Positions 1 through 9,661 are shown, counted from the first letter of the stretch. The stretch is 64,000 nt of DNA from Nakamurella antarctica (GCF_003860405.1 NZ_CP034170.1:868001-932000), one strand, 5' to 3'. Notes: generated by a model from the sequence alone, not told the origin. Made by a program: numbers and translations.

Positions 1-1
1 T

Positions 2-121
2 CCTGGCCAGTACCGTCGCTACAGCATCGGTAGCCACTTGGTCTTTTACGTCGAGAGCACCGACAGTGTGGACGTGGTCCGGATTCTGCACCAGCGGATG
101 GATCCGACACGGCACTTATAG
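2..121 (+). CDS. ParE/RelE-family toxin, C-terminal fragment (cut by window edge)
   Basis: The second frame is open from the first bases to a TAG at 119-121 and gives 39 residues: YRRYSIGSHLVFYVES, then a short linker, then VVRILHQRMDPTRHL. This is the typical C-terminal end of ParE toxins of type II toxin-antitoxin systems (R-x-x-x-x-G-x-H-L-x-F-Y and V-x-R-V-L-H-x-x-M-D). Known family members act on gyrase or mRNA and are neutralised by an antitoxin encoded just upstream, which would lie outside the window. The start is not visible. The family call rests on a short piece but its pattern is distinctive. Confidence 0.75.
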   Translation, partial: PGQYRRYSIGSHLVFYVESTDSVDVVRILHQRMDPTRHL

Positions 122-631
122 ATGATGACGATGGCTGTTGGCGGGATCGCATGTATCGGTGTGACAGACGGCCGGGTAGAACGCTGACATCGAGCAAGTA
201 TTGGTCTTGGGTCTGATTTGGTCCCGTGATCGTTCCTTCCTCCGTGACCGCATGCGCGATCTGTGTTCATCCCCTCCGAAGCTGGGACGCACATTGTCGG
301 TGGCTTCTGTCAGTTTCTGAGTCAGCTCCAGAGCGGATGGCAGTTCGGGTACTTGGCCCGTCATCCCGGCAACCGCGCCATTTCCACTGCACGGTGCCCC
401 AAGGGAAGAGCCGGCGGCTAGCACCTTCAGCCGCAAGAGGTGGGTCAACGTCCGCACGCGACGTTCCCAGAACGGCAAATCATATCGAACGACCATGCGC
501 TGCATATTCTCTGCGGCGGCATCCAAAGAACCAGGACGGTCCCGCAGGGTAGCGACGAACCTATTGTGCGTTTTCAAACCTGCCGCTGCGATGCGGAGAG
601 GGAGAAATGGCCCAAATGTGACGTGGCACGG
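122..631. other. Stretch without a supported gene
   Basis: Open frames exist on both strands, the longest on the minus strand, but their products are rich in His, Arg and Ser with no recognisable domain and look like shadow frames. I see no RNA gene or clear repeat here. Confidence 0.4.
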
Positions 632-1039
632 ATGGTTGATGTCTGCACTCTCTGCGCGAGGGATACCGCCGGCGGACCCATCAAATTTTCTTGGCTCGCC
701 TGCAAAACGTGCCGCGACCACAACGATGCTTTGGCTCCCTTCTATGGAAGGAGGCCGCTGCCGCTGGGGAGGCATTCGATCATGAACGGCCGAAGCGTGC
801 CGATGGGATTGGTGGACGAAAGGCTGGAGGTGGCAATAGGGAGCTTGGTAGGAAGCTTTGGAGTGTGGTTGGCATTGAATAAGTGGATTCCGATGCAGGT
901 GCACAAGATCGCCGCTGCGCATGGAATGGATCTGAGTCAATGTGTCAGCCTTGACGAGTGGCTATCGAAAAATCCCTCGTCTCCTGCAACGTCAGCGGCG
1001 GCGTTCAGCGATTTTTTCAAGTATCTGTCTGAGAGCTGA
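632..1039 (+). CDS. Small conserved hypothetical protein with two Cys pairs
   Basis: The 135-residue product starts MVDVCTLCARD and has CTLC followed about 20 residues later by CKTC, an arrangement expected for a zinc ribbon. It then has a PLGRHSIMNG motif and an alpha-helical C-terminal part. I recall similar short proteins in other actinobacteria, but their function is unknown to me. The start at 632 is tentative: a GTG three codons upstream is an alternative, and a GGAGAAA sequence lies further upstream at about 601-607. Reading open frame extends back to 440, but that part has no protein-like composition. Confidence 0.5.
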   Translation: MVDVCTLCARDTAGGPIKFSWLACKTCRDHNDALAPFYGRRPLPLGRHSIMNGRSVPMGLVDERLEVAIGSLVGSFGVWLALNKWIPMQVHKIAAAHGMDLSQCVSLDEWLSKNPSSPATSAAAFSDFFKYLSES

Positions 1040-1185
1040 CGCTGTATTACGCGGGTGCCGAGGGCAGATCAGCCCTCGGCATCTGGCCGGTTCGCTTTTT
1101 GGCCTGAATTGACTGCGAGCGATAAGTGCGCCGCCCGCAGCTCGTCTCAGCAACCCCCCACCGCGGCAAGCTCTACCCTGGAGTG

Positions 1186-1839
1186 ATGACAACACTTGAA
1201 GGTGCAGTAGTCCTGGTCGCTGGCGCGAGCGGAGGTTTGGGATCTCGTATCTCATCCCAGCTTGAAGCAGCGGGCGCCACCGTAGTACGAGCTTCCCGCT
1301 CTACTGGATCCGATTTCCGTACGTCCGCTGCAGCAGAAGAAGCGGTCTCAGGTGTCCTGGCTCAGCACGGCAGGCTCGACGGTCTCGTCGTTGCCACTGG
1401 TGTCGTCGCATTCGGCGCCGCCTCGGAACTTGAACCCGCGACACTGGAGGAGCTTTTCGCCGTCAACACCATCGGACCCGTTTTGCTGATCACCGCGAGT
1501 GCGAAACATCTTGCAGCGTCAGCGAAAGAGGGCCGCGAGCCTTTCGTGATCACGCTGAGCGGCGTCGTTTCGGAAATGCCAATGGCGGGTCTTGCTGCCT
1601 ATTCCGCGTCGAAGGCTGGTCTTGCGGGGTTCGTGGTTGCTGCCTCTCGCGAATACCGTCGCGTCGGTGTCCGCTTGGTCGATGCCCGTCCTGGCCATAC
1701 CGCGACGCAGCTTTCAGAGCACCCGATCGCAGGCTCAGCACCCAAGTTCGGCCAGGCGTTAGACCCGGACCGGGTCGCGGAGCGCATCCTGAAAGCGATT
1801 GTGGATGGCGAAAAGGACCTGCCAAGCACGGAGTTCTAA
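1186..1839 (+). CDS. Short-chain dehydrogenase/reductase (SDR family)
   Basis: The 217-residue product has the Rossmann nucleotide-binding motif GASGGLGS near residue 14, a conserved Asn in FAVNTIGP, and the SDR catalytic set: Ser in TLSGVVSE and Tyr/Lys in YSASKAG. It therefore probably catalyses an NAD(P)-dependent oxidation or reduction of a hydroxyl or carbonyl group in the cytoplasm; the substrate cannot be read from sequence. The usual NNAG motif is replaced by VVATGVV. The ATG at 1186 was chosen because the nucleotide-binding strand follows at the normal distance; a GTG just before it (1183) is in frame, and a GGAG lies very close. It stands alone, with no operon partner. Confidence 0.8.
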   Translation: MTTLEGAVVLVAGASGGLGSRISSQLEAAGATVVRASRSTGSDFRTSAAAEEAVSGVLAQHGRLDGLVVATGVVAFGAASELEPATLEELFAVNTIGPVLLITASAKHLAASAKEGREPFVITLSGVVSEMPMAGLAAYSASKAGLAGFVVAASREYRRVGVRLVDARPGHTATQLSEHPIAGSAPKFGQALDPDRVAERILKAIVDGEKDLPSTEF

Positions 1840-1947
1840 CCCCAGGGCGCAGGCACTGATTGGGTGAAAGGTCGGGTGTTCCGGACGGCACGAGCGGCGG
1901 CGAGAGCGTTCGTCATCAGCCAGTCACGACGCCGCTGGCGCCCTTGG

Positions 1948-2718
1948 TCAGAACACATCTCCGGTGTTTTGCACGGTCCAGCTTTTACTCAGGTGAGAGC
2001 CGTCGGTGCCGACCAAAGTAATCGTGTAGGTGCTGCTATCCGTCCCACAGGCAAATTGGATCTCGAACGGGAAATCGGCTTGGGTGCCGTTTACCGGGAT
2101 CTGCATATATCCGGAGTCTGCGGCGTCGCTGGTCCCTTGTACAAACCATGCCTGCGCTGCCTTTGTGCTGGTCCAACTCACCTTCACAGGTGGCCGAGTG
2201 GGATCGAAGCCGGGGCCACCCATGGAACAGCTGGCTTCCGTCATCGGTGTGGTGAGAGTTTCGAAAGTGGGGCCCGCGGCGGTTGTCATCGTTGGAGTAG
2301 ATGTCGTAGCGGTCGGTGTCGTAGTGGTGGTGTAGGTCGCGGCGGTGGATGACGCGGTGGTGAGGGTCGCGGCGGTGGAGGACGCGGCGGTGGAGGACGC
2401 GGTGGTGGGGGTCGCGGCGGTGGAGGAGGCGGCGGAAGATGACGGTATCTGGCTGGCTGCGACAGTAGTGCTGGATGAAGCCAAGCTGGCCGGCGGTGCC
2501 GCGCTTACCGGAGTTCCCGTCCCCAACCTCGTGGCTGTTGAGGGTGACGTCCCGGGGGAGGCGCTCTCGTCCTTGGTCTTCAACAACAAAACTAGAAGGA
2601 CGATTCCGGCGACGAGGAGCGCCCCGAGGATCCCCAGAATCACGAAGAGGAGAGTCCGGGACTGCCTTTCGCGAGGGGGGTTCTCGGCGAACGGATCCAT
2701 CGGGTTGTCGGTGCTCAT
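1948..2718 (-). CDS. Membrane-anchored protein with Ser/Thr/Ala-rich stalk
   Basis: The 256-residue product has a short polar N-terminus, one transmembrane segment at about residues 23-46 followed by a Lys pair, then a low-complexity stalk of about 100 residues built from SSTAATPTT-like units, and a C-terminal globular part of about 95 residues with two Cys. The layout suggests an N-in, C-out anchored protein whose stalk may be glycosylated, holding a small extracellular domain near or beyond the wall. The C-terminal domain is beta-rich but I do not recognise a family. The stalk is encoded by visible DNA repeats at about 2330-2440, so its length may vary between strains. Confidence 0.6.
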   Translation of the reverse strand: MSTDNPMDPFAENPPRERQSRTLLFVILGILGALLVAGIVLLVLLLKTKDESASPGTSPSTATRLGTGTPVSAAPPASLASSSTTVAASQIPSSSAASSTAATPTTASSTAASSTAATLTTASSTAATYTTTTTPTATTSTPTMTTAAGPTFETLTTPMTEASCSMGGPGFDPTRPPVKVSWTSTKAAQAWFVQGTSDAADSGYMQIPVNGTQADFPFEIQFACGTDSSTYTITLVGTDGSHLSKSWTVQNTGDVF

Positions 2719-2865
2719 CGGACCCGCCCTTCGGTCAGTACCGGATGGCTAGCAACCTATAGGCAATCAGTGTCCACGACTAGGAAAACAGACAAACTTC
2801 CTTAATCCGTCTGCAGAAATAGGTCCCCTCAACACAAACCCACCCTGGTGGAATCCGCGTTAAGC

Positions 2866-4523
2866 TCACGCCCTCGGTTCGGCTTCGAAGACGATCTCCC
2901 CGTCAAGCGTGGTCAGCACGTTGCGCGTCAGGTAGATGTCAGAAGCCGGGCCAGCAAAAGGATCTCGATCAGCGATTGCCAGATCGCACACTCCGCCGAC
3001 CTCAATCACGCCACCGGGCATCCCTAGTAGATCGTGCGAACCGCGGGTGTAGGCGGTCAAGATGGAGGCCAACGAAAGTGCTTCGTGGGGGAGCAGGGGC
3101 TCCGCCTCGGTCTCCCCAGGGGCGCGGCGATTGACCGCCACGTGCATGCCCTGCCAAGGGTCAGAGGTAGAAACGGGCCAGTCAGACCCGCAGACAATAT
3201 TCGCCCCAGCACGCTCGAGAGAGGCGAATTGGTACTGCCACTGGCTGCGGAGCTCGCCCATCAGCGGCAACGTCATAGTCGCCATCTGTGCATCTAGGCA
3301 GGCCCACAGTGGCTGGATGTTCGCGGTCACGCCCAGGGCGCCAAAGCGAGCGAGATCGTCCGGGTTGATGACCTGGAGGTGAGCAATATGGTTGCGGACG
3401 GATGCACGATCTGTTGCGGGCACCCCCTCGACGGCGTCGAGGCAGTAGCGGACAGCCCGGTCGCCAATAGCGTGAAAGTGGGCGGAAATGCCGCGAGCGT
3501 TGAGCAGCGGCACCAGCTCGCAGAGTTGCTCGGCATTGAAGTAGGAGAGGCCCCGACCGCCGGTGCACGAACATTCCGCTTGGTAGGGCTCTTCCATAGC
3601 CGCAGTTTCGTTCTCCGGGACCCCATCGACCATGATTTTCGCGGTGTCGAGGCGCAACCCGGCGCGCGCGTATTGGTCGCGGCGTCGCTCAAGGTCTGCG
3701 ACGAATTCAGGAATGGTCATGCCGTCGAAATCGCGCGATACCCACAGCGCTCCGCTCACGCGTCCCCGCAGAAGCCCCTCGTCAAGCAGCTCTCGGTAGT
3801 AAGGGGTGAAATCTTCGTAACCCGCGTAGCTACCTAGAATGGCCTCCTCCCAACCGGTGATACCGAACCCGAAAAGGACACGTTCCCCGGTCAACACCCC
3901 GGCGCGAACCTCCTCGCTAGTGGTGGTGGGCAGTACGGCTCCGACGATGTCAGCGGCCCCCTCGTGCAACATTCCGCTCGGCACGCCATCGGAGTCGCGG
4001 TCGATCCGCCCATCCTCGGGATCGGGCGTCGTCGCATCAATGCCTGCCAGCTCGAGCGCTGTGCTGTTGACCCACGCGCCGTGGTGATCGGTATTGATGA
4101 GAAACACTGGCCGATCGGGCACGATTTTGTCGAGATCCTCGCGGCGCGGGCTTCCGCCGGGGAAGAACGGCATCCGCCACCCTCCGCCCAGGATCCATGG
4201 GAGGTCGGGCTCCGAAGCGGCGTACCTCGCGATCTCGGCGTACACCTGTTCTGCGCTGGCGCACTTGGTGAGGTCGCACCTCAGTGCCTCGATGCCGCCG
4301 ATGGCGGGGTGCGCGTGTGCGTCGACAAAACTGGGCGTGACAAGGCCGCCCCCGCGTCGATAACCCGGCTAGCCGCATAGTTTTCCCGAAGTTCCTCTCC
4401 GCCCAGCGCGAGGATCCTGCCGCCATCGGCGACGAGCGCCGAGTGCTCCAGCATGGCGCCGTTCGACCAAACGCGGGCAGAGTGGATCAACAATTGCGCA
4501 GGGGTACGGGTGGGGTCGGTCAC
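2866..4523 (-). pseudogene. YtcJ-type amidohydrolase, broken by a single-base frameshift
   Basis: Two overlapping minus-strand frames together make one metal-dependent amidohydrolase of about 550 residues. The first (from 4523) gives the N-terminal beta-sandwich strand LLIHSARVWSNG and runs to VIDAG. The second contains the rest: VDAHAHP (metal-binding HxH), HFHAIGDRAVRYCLDAVE, and GSDWPVSTSDPW, all typical of YtcJ/LAF3-like hydrolases. The frame changes at a run of five C (plus strand) at 4349-4353; six would restore VIDAGGGLVTPSFVDAHAHP. All key residues are intact, so this is either a recent mutation or a sequencing error in a homopolymer. It overlaps its TetR-family regulator by four bases (ATGA). 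Confidence 0.8.
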
Positions 4524-5248
4524 GAGTGGGGTCCTTTTTCCGAGTCGGTGGACGTCATGGGGTGATGCGGAAAGGCGTGGACTGCGGCGTCCTCGAAGTC
4601 GCGCCGCAATATGTCGATGTAGCGGTTGAGCAGGCCAAGGAAGCTTGTTTCGGACACTCCGTCTTGGTCCGTGCGGCTCCGAGTTGCCTCTGCGAGTAGC
4701 GGCGCACTGAACGTTTCAACAAAGGAGGGGTCGAGCAACACCTCTTCGGCATTCGCTGCGTAAGCGAACCCGAGCGCGAGATTCTCCAGCTCGATCAATG
4801 CCCCCAACGCGCGGCCGATCTCACCCCCGCCGCCAACGAAAACCCGGACGAATGTCTCGTACATCCCGACGGTGTCGGCGTCGCGCACCGGGGTCGTACT
4901 GAGCACCTGGATGGTGTTGGGATGCGCTGAGAAGACTCGGTAATAGGCAATCGCGAATCGACGGATCGCCTCATCCCACGGCAGGTCGACAATGGTCGGG
5001 TCGTGAATCTGGGTGACGATGAGCGCGCGCACCAGAGAGACCAAGGCGCCTTGCCCGTCGATGTGGTGGTAAAGCGAAGGGGATCGGACCCCAAGACTCT
5101 GCGCGAGGGCCTTCATAGTGCAGTTGTGCCAACCCTTTTCGTCAATAATCGCGAGCGCCCCCCGCGCAATGTCGGCTTGGGTAAGCAGGGCTTTGGCCGG
5201 TCGGCCCGGGCGTCTGGGGGCAGCTGCCGGCTTGTCTTCCTCAGACAT
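4520..5248 (-). CDS. TetR-family transcriptional regulator
   Basis: The 242-residue protein has an N-terminal DNA-binding domain: LTQADIARGALAIIDEKG, then the helix-turn-helix MKALAQSLGVRSPSLYHHI, ending in the usual aromatic/His residues. The longer C-terminal region (about residues 85-230) is helical and should bind a ligand and dimerise; it resembles the TetR_C-type ligand domain. It is the first gene of a two-gene unit with the amidohydrolase, overlapping it by ATGA, and is divergent from potA. It may regulate either side through the palindrome at 5335-5353. The ligand is unknown. Confidence 0.85.
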   Translation of the reverse strand: MSEEDKPAAAPRRPGRPAKALLTQADIARGALAIIDEKGWHNCTMKALAQSLGVRSPSLYHHIDGQGALVSLVRALIVTQIHDPTIVDLPWDEAIRRFAIAYYRVFSAHPNTIQVLSTTPVRDADTVGMYETFVRVFVGGGGEIGRALGALIELENLALGFAYAANAEEVLLDPSFVETFSAPLLAEATRSRTDQDGVSETSFLGLLNRYIDILRRDFEDAAVHAFPHHPMTSTDSEKGPHS

Positions 5249-5334
5249 GAGCGACCTCCTTGGCTGTATGCGGGAACTGCGCCGACGGCATGTTTCAACT
5301 TGGTTAACGAAACTTTCGAATGCTTGCGCGAGTC

Positions 5335-5353
5335 AATCTAATCGCATTAGGTT
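5335..5353. promoter_or_regulatory. Palindrome between divergent TetR gene and potA, probable operator
   Basis: AATCTAAT-CGC-ATTAGGTT is an inverted repeat with 7 of 8 arm positions matching. It lies in the 163-bp divergent region. A possible potA promoter (TTGCGC at 5324, TAGGTT at 5348, 18-bp spacer) overlaps its right arm, as expected for a repressor site. Confidence 0.5.
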
Positions 5354-5411
5354 TACCGAACACAACAGCACCCCAGGGTGATCACCAAGTTCTCGCGAAG
5401 GAGGCAGCCAG

Positions 5412-6578
5412 GTGCCGACGCCAACGTCTACCCCGACAACAAGAGGGCTCGACCGTAGTGACGCCCCGGAGTCTGGGTCGCAGGACTTGGTTATTGCAGG
5501 GGCACGCAAAACCTTCATCACGCCTGAAAAGACGTACGTCAATGCAATCGATGATGTGTCGTTCACCATCCGTCAGGGCGAGTTTTTTGTCATGCTCGGT
5601 CCCTCGGGGTGCGGGAAGACCACCCTGTTGCGGAGCATCGCGGGGCTGGACACGCTGGATGGCGGCGAAATCCACTTGGGCGGTCTCCGCATAGACCTGC
5701 TTGCCCCACACGAGCGGCCGGTGAATACGGTGTTCCAGTCGTACGCACTTTTCCCGCATCTGACCGTTGCGCAGAATATTGCCTTTGGTCTCGAGATGGA
5801 ACGTAAACCCAAGGCTGAGATTGCGCGGCGCGTCACTGAGATGCTCGACCTGGTGCGGTTGTCGGAGATGGCCAACCGTAAGCCCGACCAGCTCTCTGGC
5901 GGTCAGCAACAGCGGGTCGCGCTCGCCCGGGCGCTGGCAAAGCAACCGAAAGTGCTGTTACTTGACGAGCCGCTGGCCGCGCTCGACCTCAAACTGCGAC
6001 GGGGCATGCAGGCCGAATTGAAGCGTCTGCAGCGGGCCACCGGTATTACGTTCGTCTTCGTCACCCACGACCAAGACGAAGCGTTGAGCATGGGCGATCG
6101 CGTTGCCGTCTTTAACGAGGGGCGGCCCGAGCAGATTGGCACCCCGGAAGAGATCTATGAGCAACCCGTCAGCCGATTCGTGGCCGACTTCGTGGGTGAG
6201 ACCAATTTTGTAGTCGCACCGGCGACCCGGGTCGGTGCTGGGGCTGACGAACGTCTGGAAGTGCTACTGCCCAGCGGCGATTCGGTGTACCTCAGCTCCG
6301 TGGTGCCGACTCCCGACGGCACAGTCACCCTGGCCATTCGTCCCGAGCGCCTTACCTTTTCTCCACGGGAGGTGCACTTCGCCGCCGGTGTCCTTGCCAA
6401 GCTCGTCTACATGGGCACAGACCTGCGATGCTCGGTCGAACTGGCGGACGGCACGGAAATCGCCATCCGGGTGCCCCCGCCCTTTGACGTCGACATCCTC
6501 CCTGGCGCCGAAGTGGCTCTATATACCGATGTCACGTCGCTGCGAGCTTTGATTCCCGAAACTCAGTCTGCGTCGTGA
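5412..6578 (+). CDS. potA: Polyamine ABC transporter, ATP-binding protein
   Basis: The 388-residue protein starts at a GTG with a strong GAAGGAGG ribosome-binding site seven bases upstream. Walker A is GPSGCGKTT, the signature is LSGGQQQR, Walker B is [12 protein letters not shown], and the H-loop is [13 protein letters not shown]-terminal TOBE-type beta domain (about residues 285-380) is typical of PotA/MalK-type ATPases. It would power import of spermidine or putrescine through the PotB-PotC channel at the inner face of the membrane. The stop overlaps the start of the next gene (GTGA), so the four genes are translationally coupled. Related iron or sugar importers share these features, but the permease and binding protein fit polyamines best. 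Confidence 0.85.
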   Translation: MPTPTSTPTTRGLDRSDAPESGSQDLVIAGARKTFITPEKTYVNAIDDVSFTIRQGEFFVMLGPSGCGKTTLLRSIAGLDTLDGGEIHLGGLRIDLLAPHERPVNTVFQSYALFPHLTVAQNIAFGLEMERKPKAEIARRVTEMLDLVRLSEMANRKPDQLSGGQQQRVALARALAKQPKVLLLDEPLAALDLKLRRGMQAELKRLQRATGITFVFVTHDQDEALSMGDRVAVFNEGRPEQIGTPEEIYEQPVSRFVADFVGETNFVVAPATRVGAGADERLEVLLPSGDSVYLSSVVPTPDGTVTLAIRPERLTFSPREVHFAAGVLAKLVYMGTDLRCSVELADGTEIAIRVPPPFDVDILPGAEVALYTDVTSLRALIPETQSAS

Positions 6579-7513
6579 GCACCGACCTTTCTGTCCGCAC
6601 CGAGGCAAAGCGGCGCCAGCCGACGCATTTACGCGGACAATTCTCGTGGCCGGGCACAACGCCTGCTCTTCTAGTCGCAGCACTGTTCACTGTGGGCCCA
6701 CTCGCAATCATTTTCTTGTTTTCATTCTTGTCTCGCCCCGCCCAGGGTGGCGGTGTCGTCTACAAGTTCACGCTGGAGCCCTATATCAGCGCTTTGTATC
6801 AGAGTGATTTTGTCGGCAAAACCGTTTTCGACGGACGCTACCTACGCGTTTTCGGAGATTCCTTGCTGCAAGCACTCATCACCACTGCGGTGTGTCTGGT
6901 GCTCGCGTTTCCTATCGCGCTATGGATTGCAACTCGGCCCCAACGGCTGCAGAACTTGCTCGTGCTCCTCATCACCATCCCGTTTTGGACGAACCTTCTC
7001 GTTCGCACCTATGCCTGGATTCTGATTCTCAATGAAAACGGTATCGTCAACAGTGGTGCGACCGCTCTGGGACTGCCAAAAATGGAACTTCTATACACAC
7101 CACTGGCATCGCAAATAGGCCTTATTTACACATTTCTTCCATTTATGGTGCTTCCCATTTACGCCTCGCTCGCAGGCTTCGATTTCCGCTTGGCGGAGGC
7201 TGCCTACGATTTAGGCGCTAGAAAAGTAACGGTTTTGCGGCGAATTATCGTGCCGTTGGCCGTCCCCGGTATTCTATCGGGAGTCTTGCTGGTCTTCATG
7301 CCGGCATTCGGTTCTTATGTCCAGCCGGTACTGCTTGGTGGGGGTAAAGTCTTACTGGTCGGAAATCTCATTGCCTCTCAATTTGGTGACGCTCGGAACT
7401 GGCCGTTCGGCGCCGCGCTCTCGGTGATCATCCTGATAATGCTGATGCTCGCACTGATGGGTATCGCTGTCTATTCTCGAAAAGCGGGCAAGAAGGTGGA
7501 GATTTCGCTATGA
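6575..7513 (+). CDS. potB: Polyamine ABC transporter permease, first subunit
   Basis: The 312-residue integral membrane protein has about six transmembrane segments. The cytoplasmic EAA loop reads [20 protein letters not shown], which contacts the ATPase. PotB-like features include the long periplasmic stretch after the first helix and [16 protein letters not shown]. It starts at GTG 6575 overlapping potA and ends in ATGA with potC, so it sits in the middle of a coupled operon. Function as part of a spermidine/putrescine importer is inferred from family similarity and gene order. Confidence 0.85.
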   Translation: MSTDLSVRTEAKRRQPTHLRGQFSWPGTTPALLVAALFTVGPLAIIFLFSFLSRPAQGGGVVYKFTLEPYISALYQSDFVGKTVFDGRYLRVFGDSLLQALITTAVCLVLAFPIALWIATRPQRLQNLLVLLITIPFWTNLLVRTYAWILILNENGIVNSGATALGLPKMELLYTPLASQIGLIYTFLPFMVLPIYASLAGFDFRLAEAAYDLGARKVTVLRRIIVPLAVPGILSGVLLVFMPAFGSYVQPVLLGGGKVLLVGNLIASQFGDARNWPFGAALSVIILIMLMLALMGIAVYSRKAGKKVEISL

Positions 7514-8370
7514 GTTCTCAACCCGTCGAACCCGGCAGCCTTGAGCGTGCCGTGATGCCGGTTCGCAAAGCCGCGCGCGGACTCAGGCTCCGCGACTTTC
7601 CCGGCGTAGGCCCAGTCGCAATTTTGGGCATGGTATTTCTGTATGTTCCGATTCTGATCACGTCCGTCTACGCGTTTAATGACGGTGACTCGGCGCTGAT
7701 TTGGAAGGGTTTCAGTCTTCGCTGGTTCAGTGACGTGGCGCAGAATGCCAACCTGTTGAAGTCCGTTCGAGTGTCGCTGGAGATTGCCACGGTGGCAACG
7801 ATTTTTGCCACCATCTTTGCCCTGCTTTTTGCGCTCTCGGTAGATCAGTTGCGGGCTAGGGGCAGTGGTATTGCCACCGCTGTCCTCACAGCGCCGCTGG
7901 TGATCCCCGAAATTGTGCTCGCGGTCGCGACGTTGGGCTTTATCCGGATCATCGGGTTGCAACCCGGGATGGCTGCTCTGATGCTGGCGCACACTTCGTT
8001 CTGCATCCCATTTGCGTTAATGCCGTTGCGTGCACGCCTCAAGAGCCTTGGCACTATTTATTTTGAGGTCGCTACAGATCTTGGTGCGAGCGCGTGGCAG
8101 ACATTCCGGAGAATTATGTTGCCCTTGTTGGTTCCGGGCATTATCTCCGGAGCCATTCTGTCGTTCGTCATCTCGCTCGATGATTTTATTATCTCGAATT
8201 TCTTGGCAGGTTCGGGCTCTACCCCGCTTCCCGTGTTTCTATTTGGCCTTATTCGTAAGGGTGCGAGTCCCGCAGTGAACGTCATTGCTCTGATGCTCCT
8301 ACTACTCGCAATCATCGTTACCACCATTACATTTTTGCAATCTCAACAAAGGAGAAAACGGCATGGCTAG
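7510..8370 (+). CDS. potC: Polyamine ABC transporter permease, second subunit
   Basis: The 286-residue membrane protein has a first helix near residues 37-57 and a PotC-like sequence NDGDSALIWKGFSLRWF just after it. The EAA-type loop is EVATDLGASAWQTFRRIMLP, and FVISLDDFIISNFLAG near the end is highly typical of PotC/YdcV permeases. It pairs with PotB to form the membrane channel. It overlaps potB by four bases and potD by eight, so the binding protein is translated in the same coupled chain. Confidence 0.87.
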   Translation: MSSQPVEPGSLERAVMPVRKAARGLRLRDFPGVGPVAILGMVFLYVPILITSVYAFNDGDSALIWKGFSLRWFSDVAQNANLLKSVRVSLEIATVATIFATIFALLFALSVDQLRARGSGIATAVLTAPLVIPEIVLAVATLGFIRIIGLQPGMAALMLAHTSFCIPFALMPLRARLKSLGTIYFEVATDLGASAWQTFRRIMLPLLVPGIISGAILSFVISLDDFIISNFLAGSGSTPLPVFLFGLIRKGASPAVNVIALMLLLLAIIVTTITFLQSQQRRKRHG

Positions 8371-9469
8371 TACTAGGTTTGGGCGCAGATTCGTCTCCGC
8401 TCTCGTCATTCCTGTCGTGGGTGCGTTGGCCCTCGCATCGTGCAGCGGCGGTTCCGACGCGTCGAAAGGCACAGACTCGCCCAAAGGATACGTCGAGGCC
8501 ACCAGCGGAGAGGTCAATCTCTACACGTGGAGTGACTACTACCCCGCTGATCTTATTAAGAAGTTCAAGACTGATACTGGGATTACGCTTAATGTTGACT
8601 ATTATGATTCTAATGAGAATCTTGAAGCAAAGCTGCGCGCCTCAAATGGCGCAGGCTATGACGTAGTGGTACCGACCGACTACATGGTGAAGATTCTGGC
8701 AGATTCCAATTTGCTTCTCCCTTTCGATGCTAAGAGCTTGCCGAACGGTGTCAACATCAAAGATTCATTCTTTGACGTCTATTTTGATCAGGGCCGTAAG
8801 TATACGATTCCTTACCTTTACGGCACGAACTCCATCATGTACGACAGCGCGGTGATCACCGAAAAGATAGATTCATGGGCGGATTACTTCAACCCGCCCG
8901 CATCGGCGGGGAAGGTCGGCATCCAGAACGACCAGGTTGAGGCGGTCAACGCTGCCTTGCGCGCCACCGGCGCACAACCCTGCACCAAGGATGGCGCACA
9001 ACTGCAGGCGGCGCAGGATCTGCTCAAAAGCTTCAAGTCTCGTGTGAGCACCATCAACAGCGACGGCATTCTGGAACGGCTCGCCACCGGCGAGGAGAAG
9101 ATGGCGATGATCTACAGCGGCGCCGCCTATCGAGCAGCCTTGGAGAGGCCTTCGCTCAAGTACGTCTATCCCAAAGAAGGCGTGAATCTGTGGCAAGACA
9201 ACTTCGCGATTCCAGTCGGTGCTAAGAATGTTGACCAGGCCAAGACCTTTCTGAACTGGATGCTGAAGCCAGAGAATATGGCGGTTGCGGTGAACTTTCA
9301 GGGCTACGCATCGGGTGTGAAAGGTACGGATGAGCTGATGAAACCCGAGCTTGCTAGCAGCCCCGCGATCGTAATTCCGCCGGGCTACGACTTGGCAAAG
9401 CCCGTCCCGCCCTGCGACAACGAGGCGACTGCTAACTACTCGAAGATCTTCGAGACGTTTAAGGGCTGA
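8363..9469 (+). CDS. potD: Polyamine ABC transporter substrate-binding lipoprotein
   Basis: The 368-residue protein starts at ATG 8363 after AAAGGAG and has a lipoprotein signal peptide ending LALASC at about residue 28, so it is anchored outside the membrane. The mature part starts with VNLYTWSDYYPADLIKKF and has YDVVVPTDYMV and YTIPYLYGTN, which are hallmarks of PotD-type spermidine/putrescine binding proteins. It delivers polyamine to PotB-PotC. Being the last gene of the operon, it is followed closely by a hairpin terminator at 9487-9517. Confidence 0.87.
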   Translation: MASTRFGRRFVSALVIPVVGALALASCSGGSDASKGTDSPKGYVEATSGEVNLYTWSDYYPADLIKKFKTDTGITLNVDYYDSNENLEAKLRASNGAGYDVVVPTDYMVKILADSNLLLPFDAKSLPNGVNIKDSFFDVYFDQGRKYTIPYLYGTNSIMYDSAVITEKIDSWADYFNPPASAGKVGIQNDQVEAVNAALRATGAQPCTKDGAQLQAAQDLLKSFKSRVSTINSDGILERLATGEEKMAMIYSGAAYRAALERPSLKYVYPKEGVNLWQDNFAIPVGAKNVDQAKTFLNWMLKPENMAVAVNFQGYASGVKGTDELMKPELASSPAIVIPPGYDLAKPVPPCDNEATANYSKIFETFKG

Positions 9470-9486
9470 CCGGATCAGAAGGAGAG

Positions 9487-9517
9487 CCCGCGCGATCACT
9501 GAGAAAGGTCGCGCGGG
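9487..9517 (+). terminator. Hairpin downstream of the pot operon
   Basis: CCCGCGCGA and TCGCGCGGG form a perfect 9-bp GC-rich stem with a 13-base loop, 17 bases after the potD stop. There is no T tract, which is common for actinobacterial terminators. Confidence 0.65.
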
Positions 9518-9590
9518 TGAGTGGCAGCGCCATATCTACTCAAGCGGTGAACTTCAAGCGTTCATCTTGGTTCCGAAAGCCGTGGTCATC

Positions 9591-9619
9591 TTGACCTGAC
9601 CCATTCGCACACTTAGGCT
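9591..9619 (+). promoter_or_regulatory. Sigma-70-type promoter for the IclR regulator
   Basis: TTGACC (9591-9596) and TAGGCT (9614-9619) are separated by 17 bases, a good match to housekeeping -35 and -10 boxes. The operator at 9639-9654 would lie just downstream of the start point. Confidence 0.5.
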
Positions 9620-9638
9620 GTTCCATAGGTAAAACAGT

Positions 9639-9654
9639 GTTCGAAATATCGAAC
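9639..9654. promoter_or_regulatory. Perfect palindrome, likely autoregulatory operator of the IclR gene
   Basis: GTTCGA-AATA-TCGAAC has fully matching 6-bp arms. Its size and spacing fit an IclR-family binding site, and its place about 20 bases after the -10 box suggests repression of the regulator's own gene. Confidence 0.6.
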
Positions 9655-9661
9655 TCGCGAG

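Noticed and set aside
116..940. Long minus-strand open frame of 274 codons
   Set aside because: Product is rich in His, Arg and Ser with no domain, and the plus strand has a protein-like frame in 632-1039 and the ParE tail.
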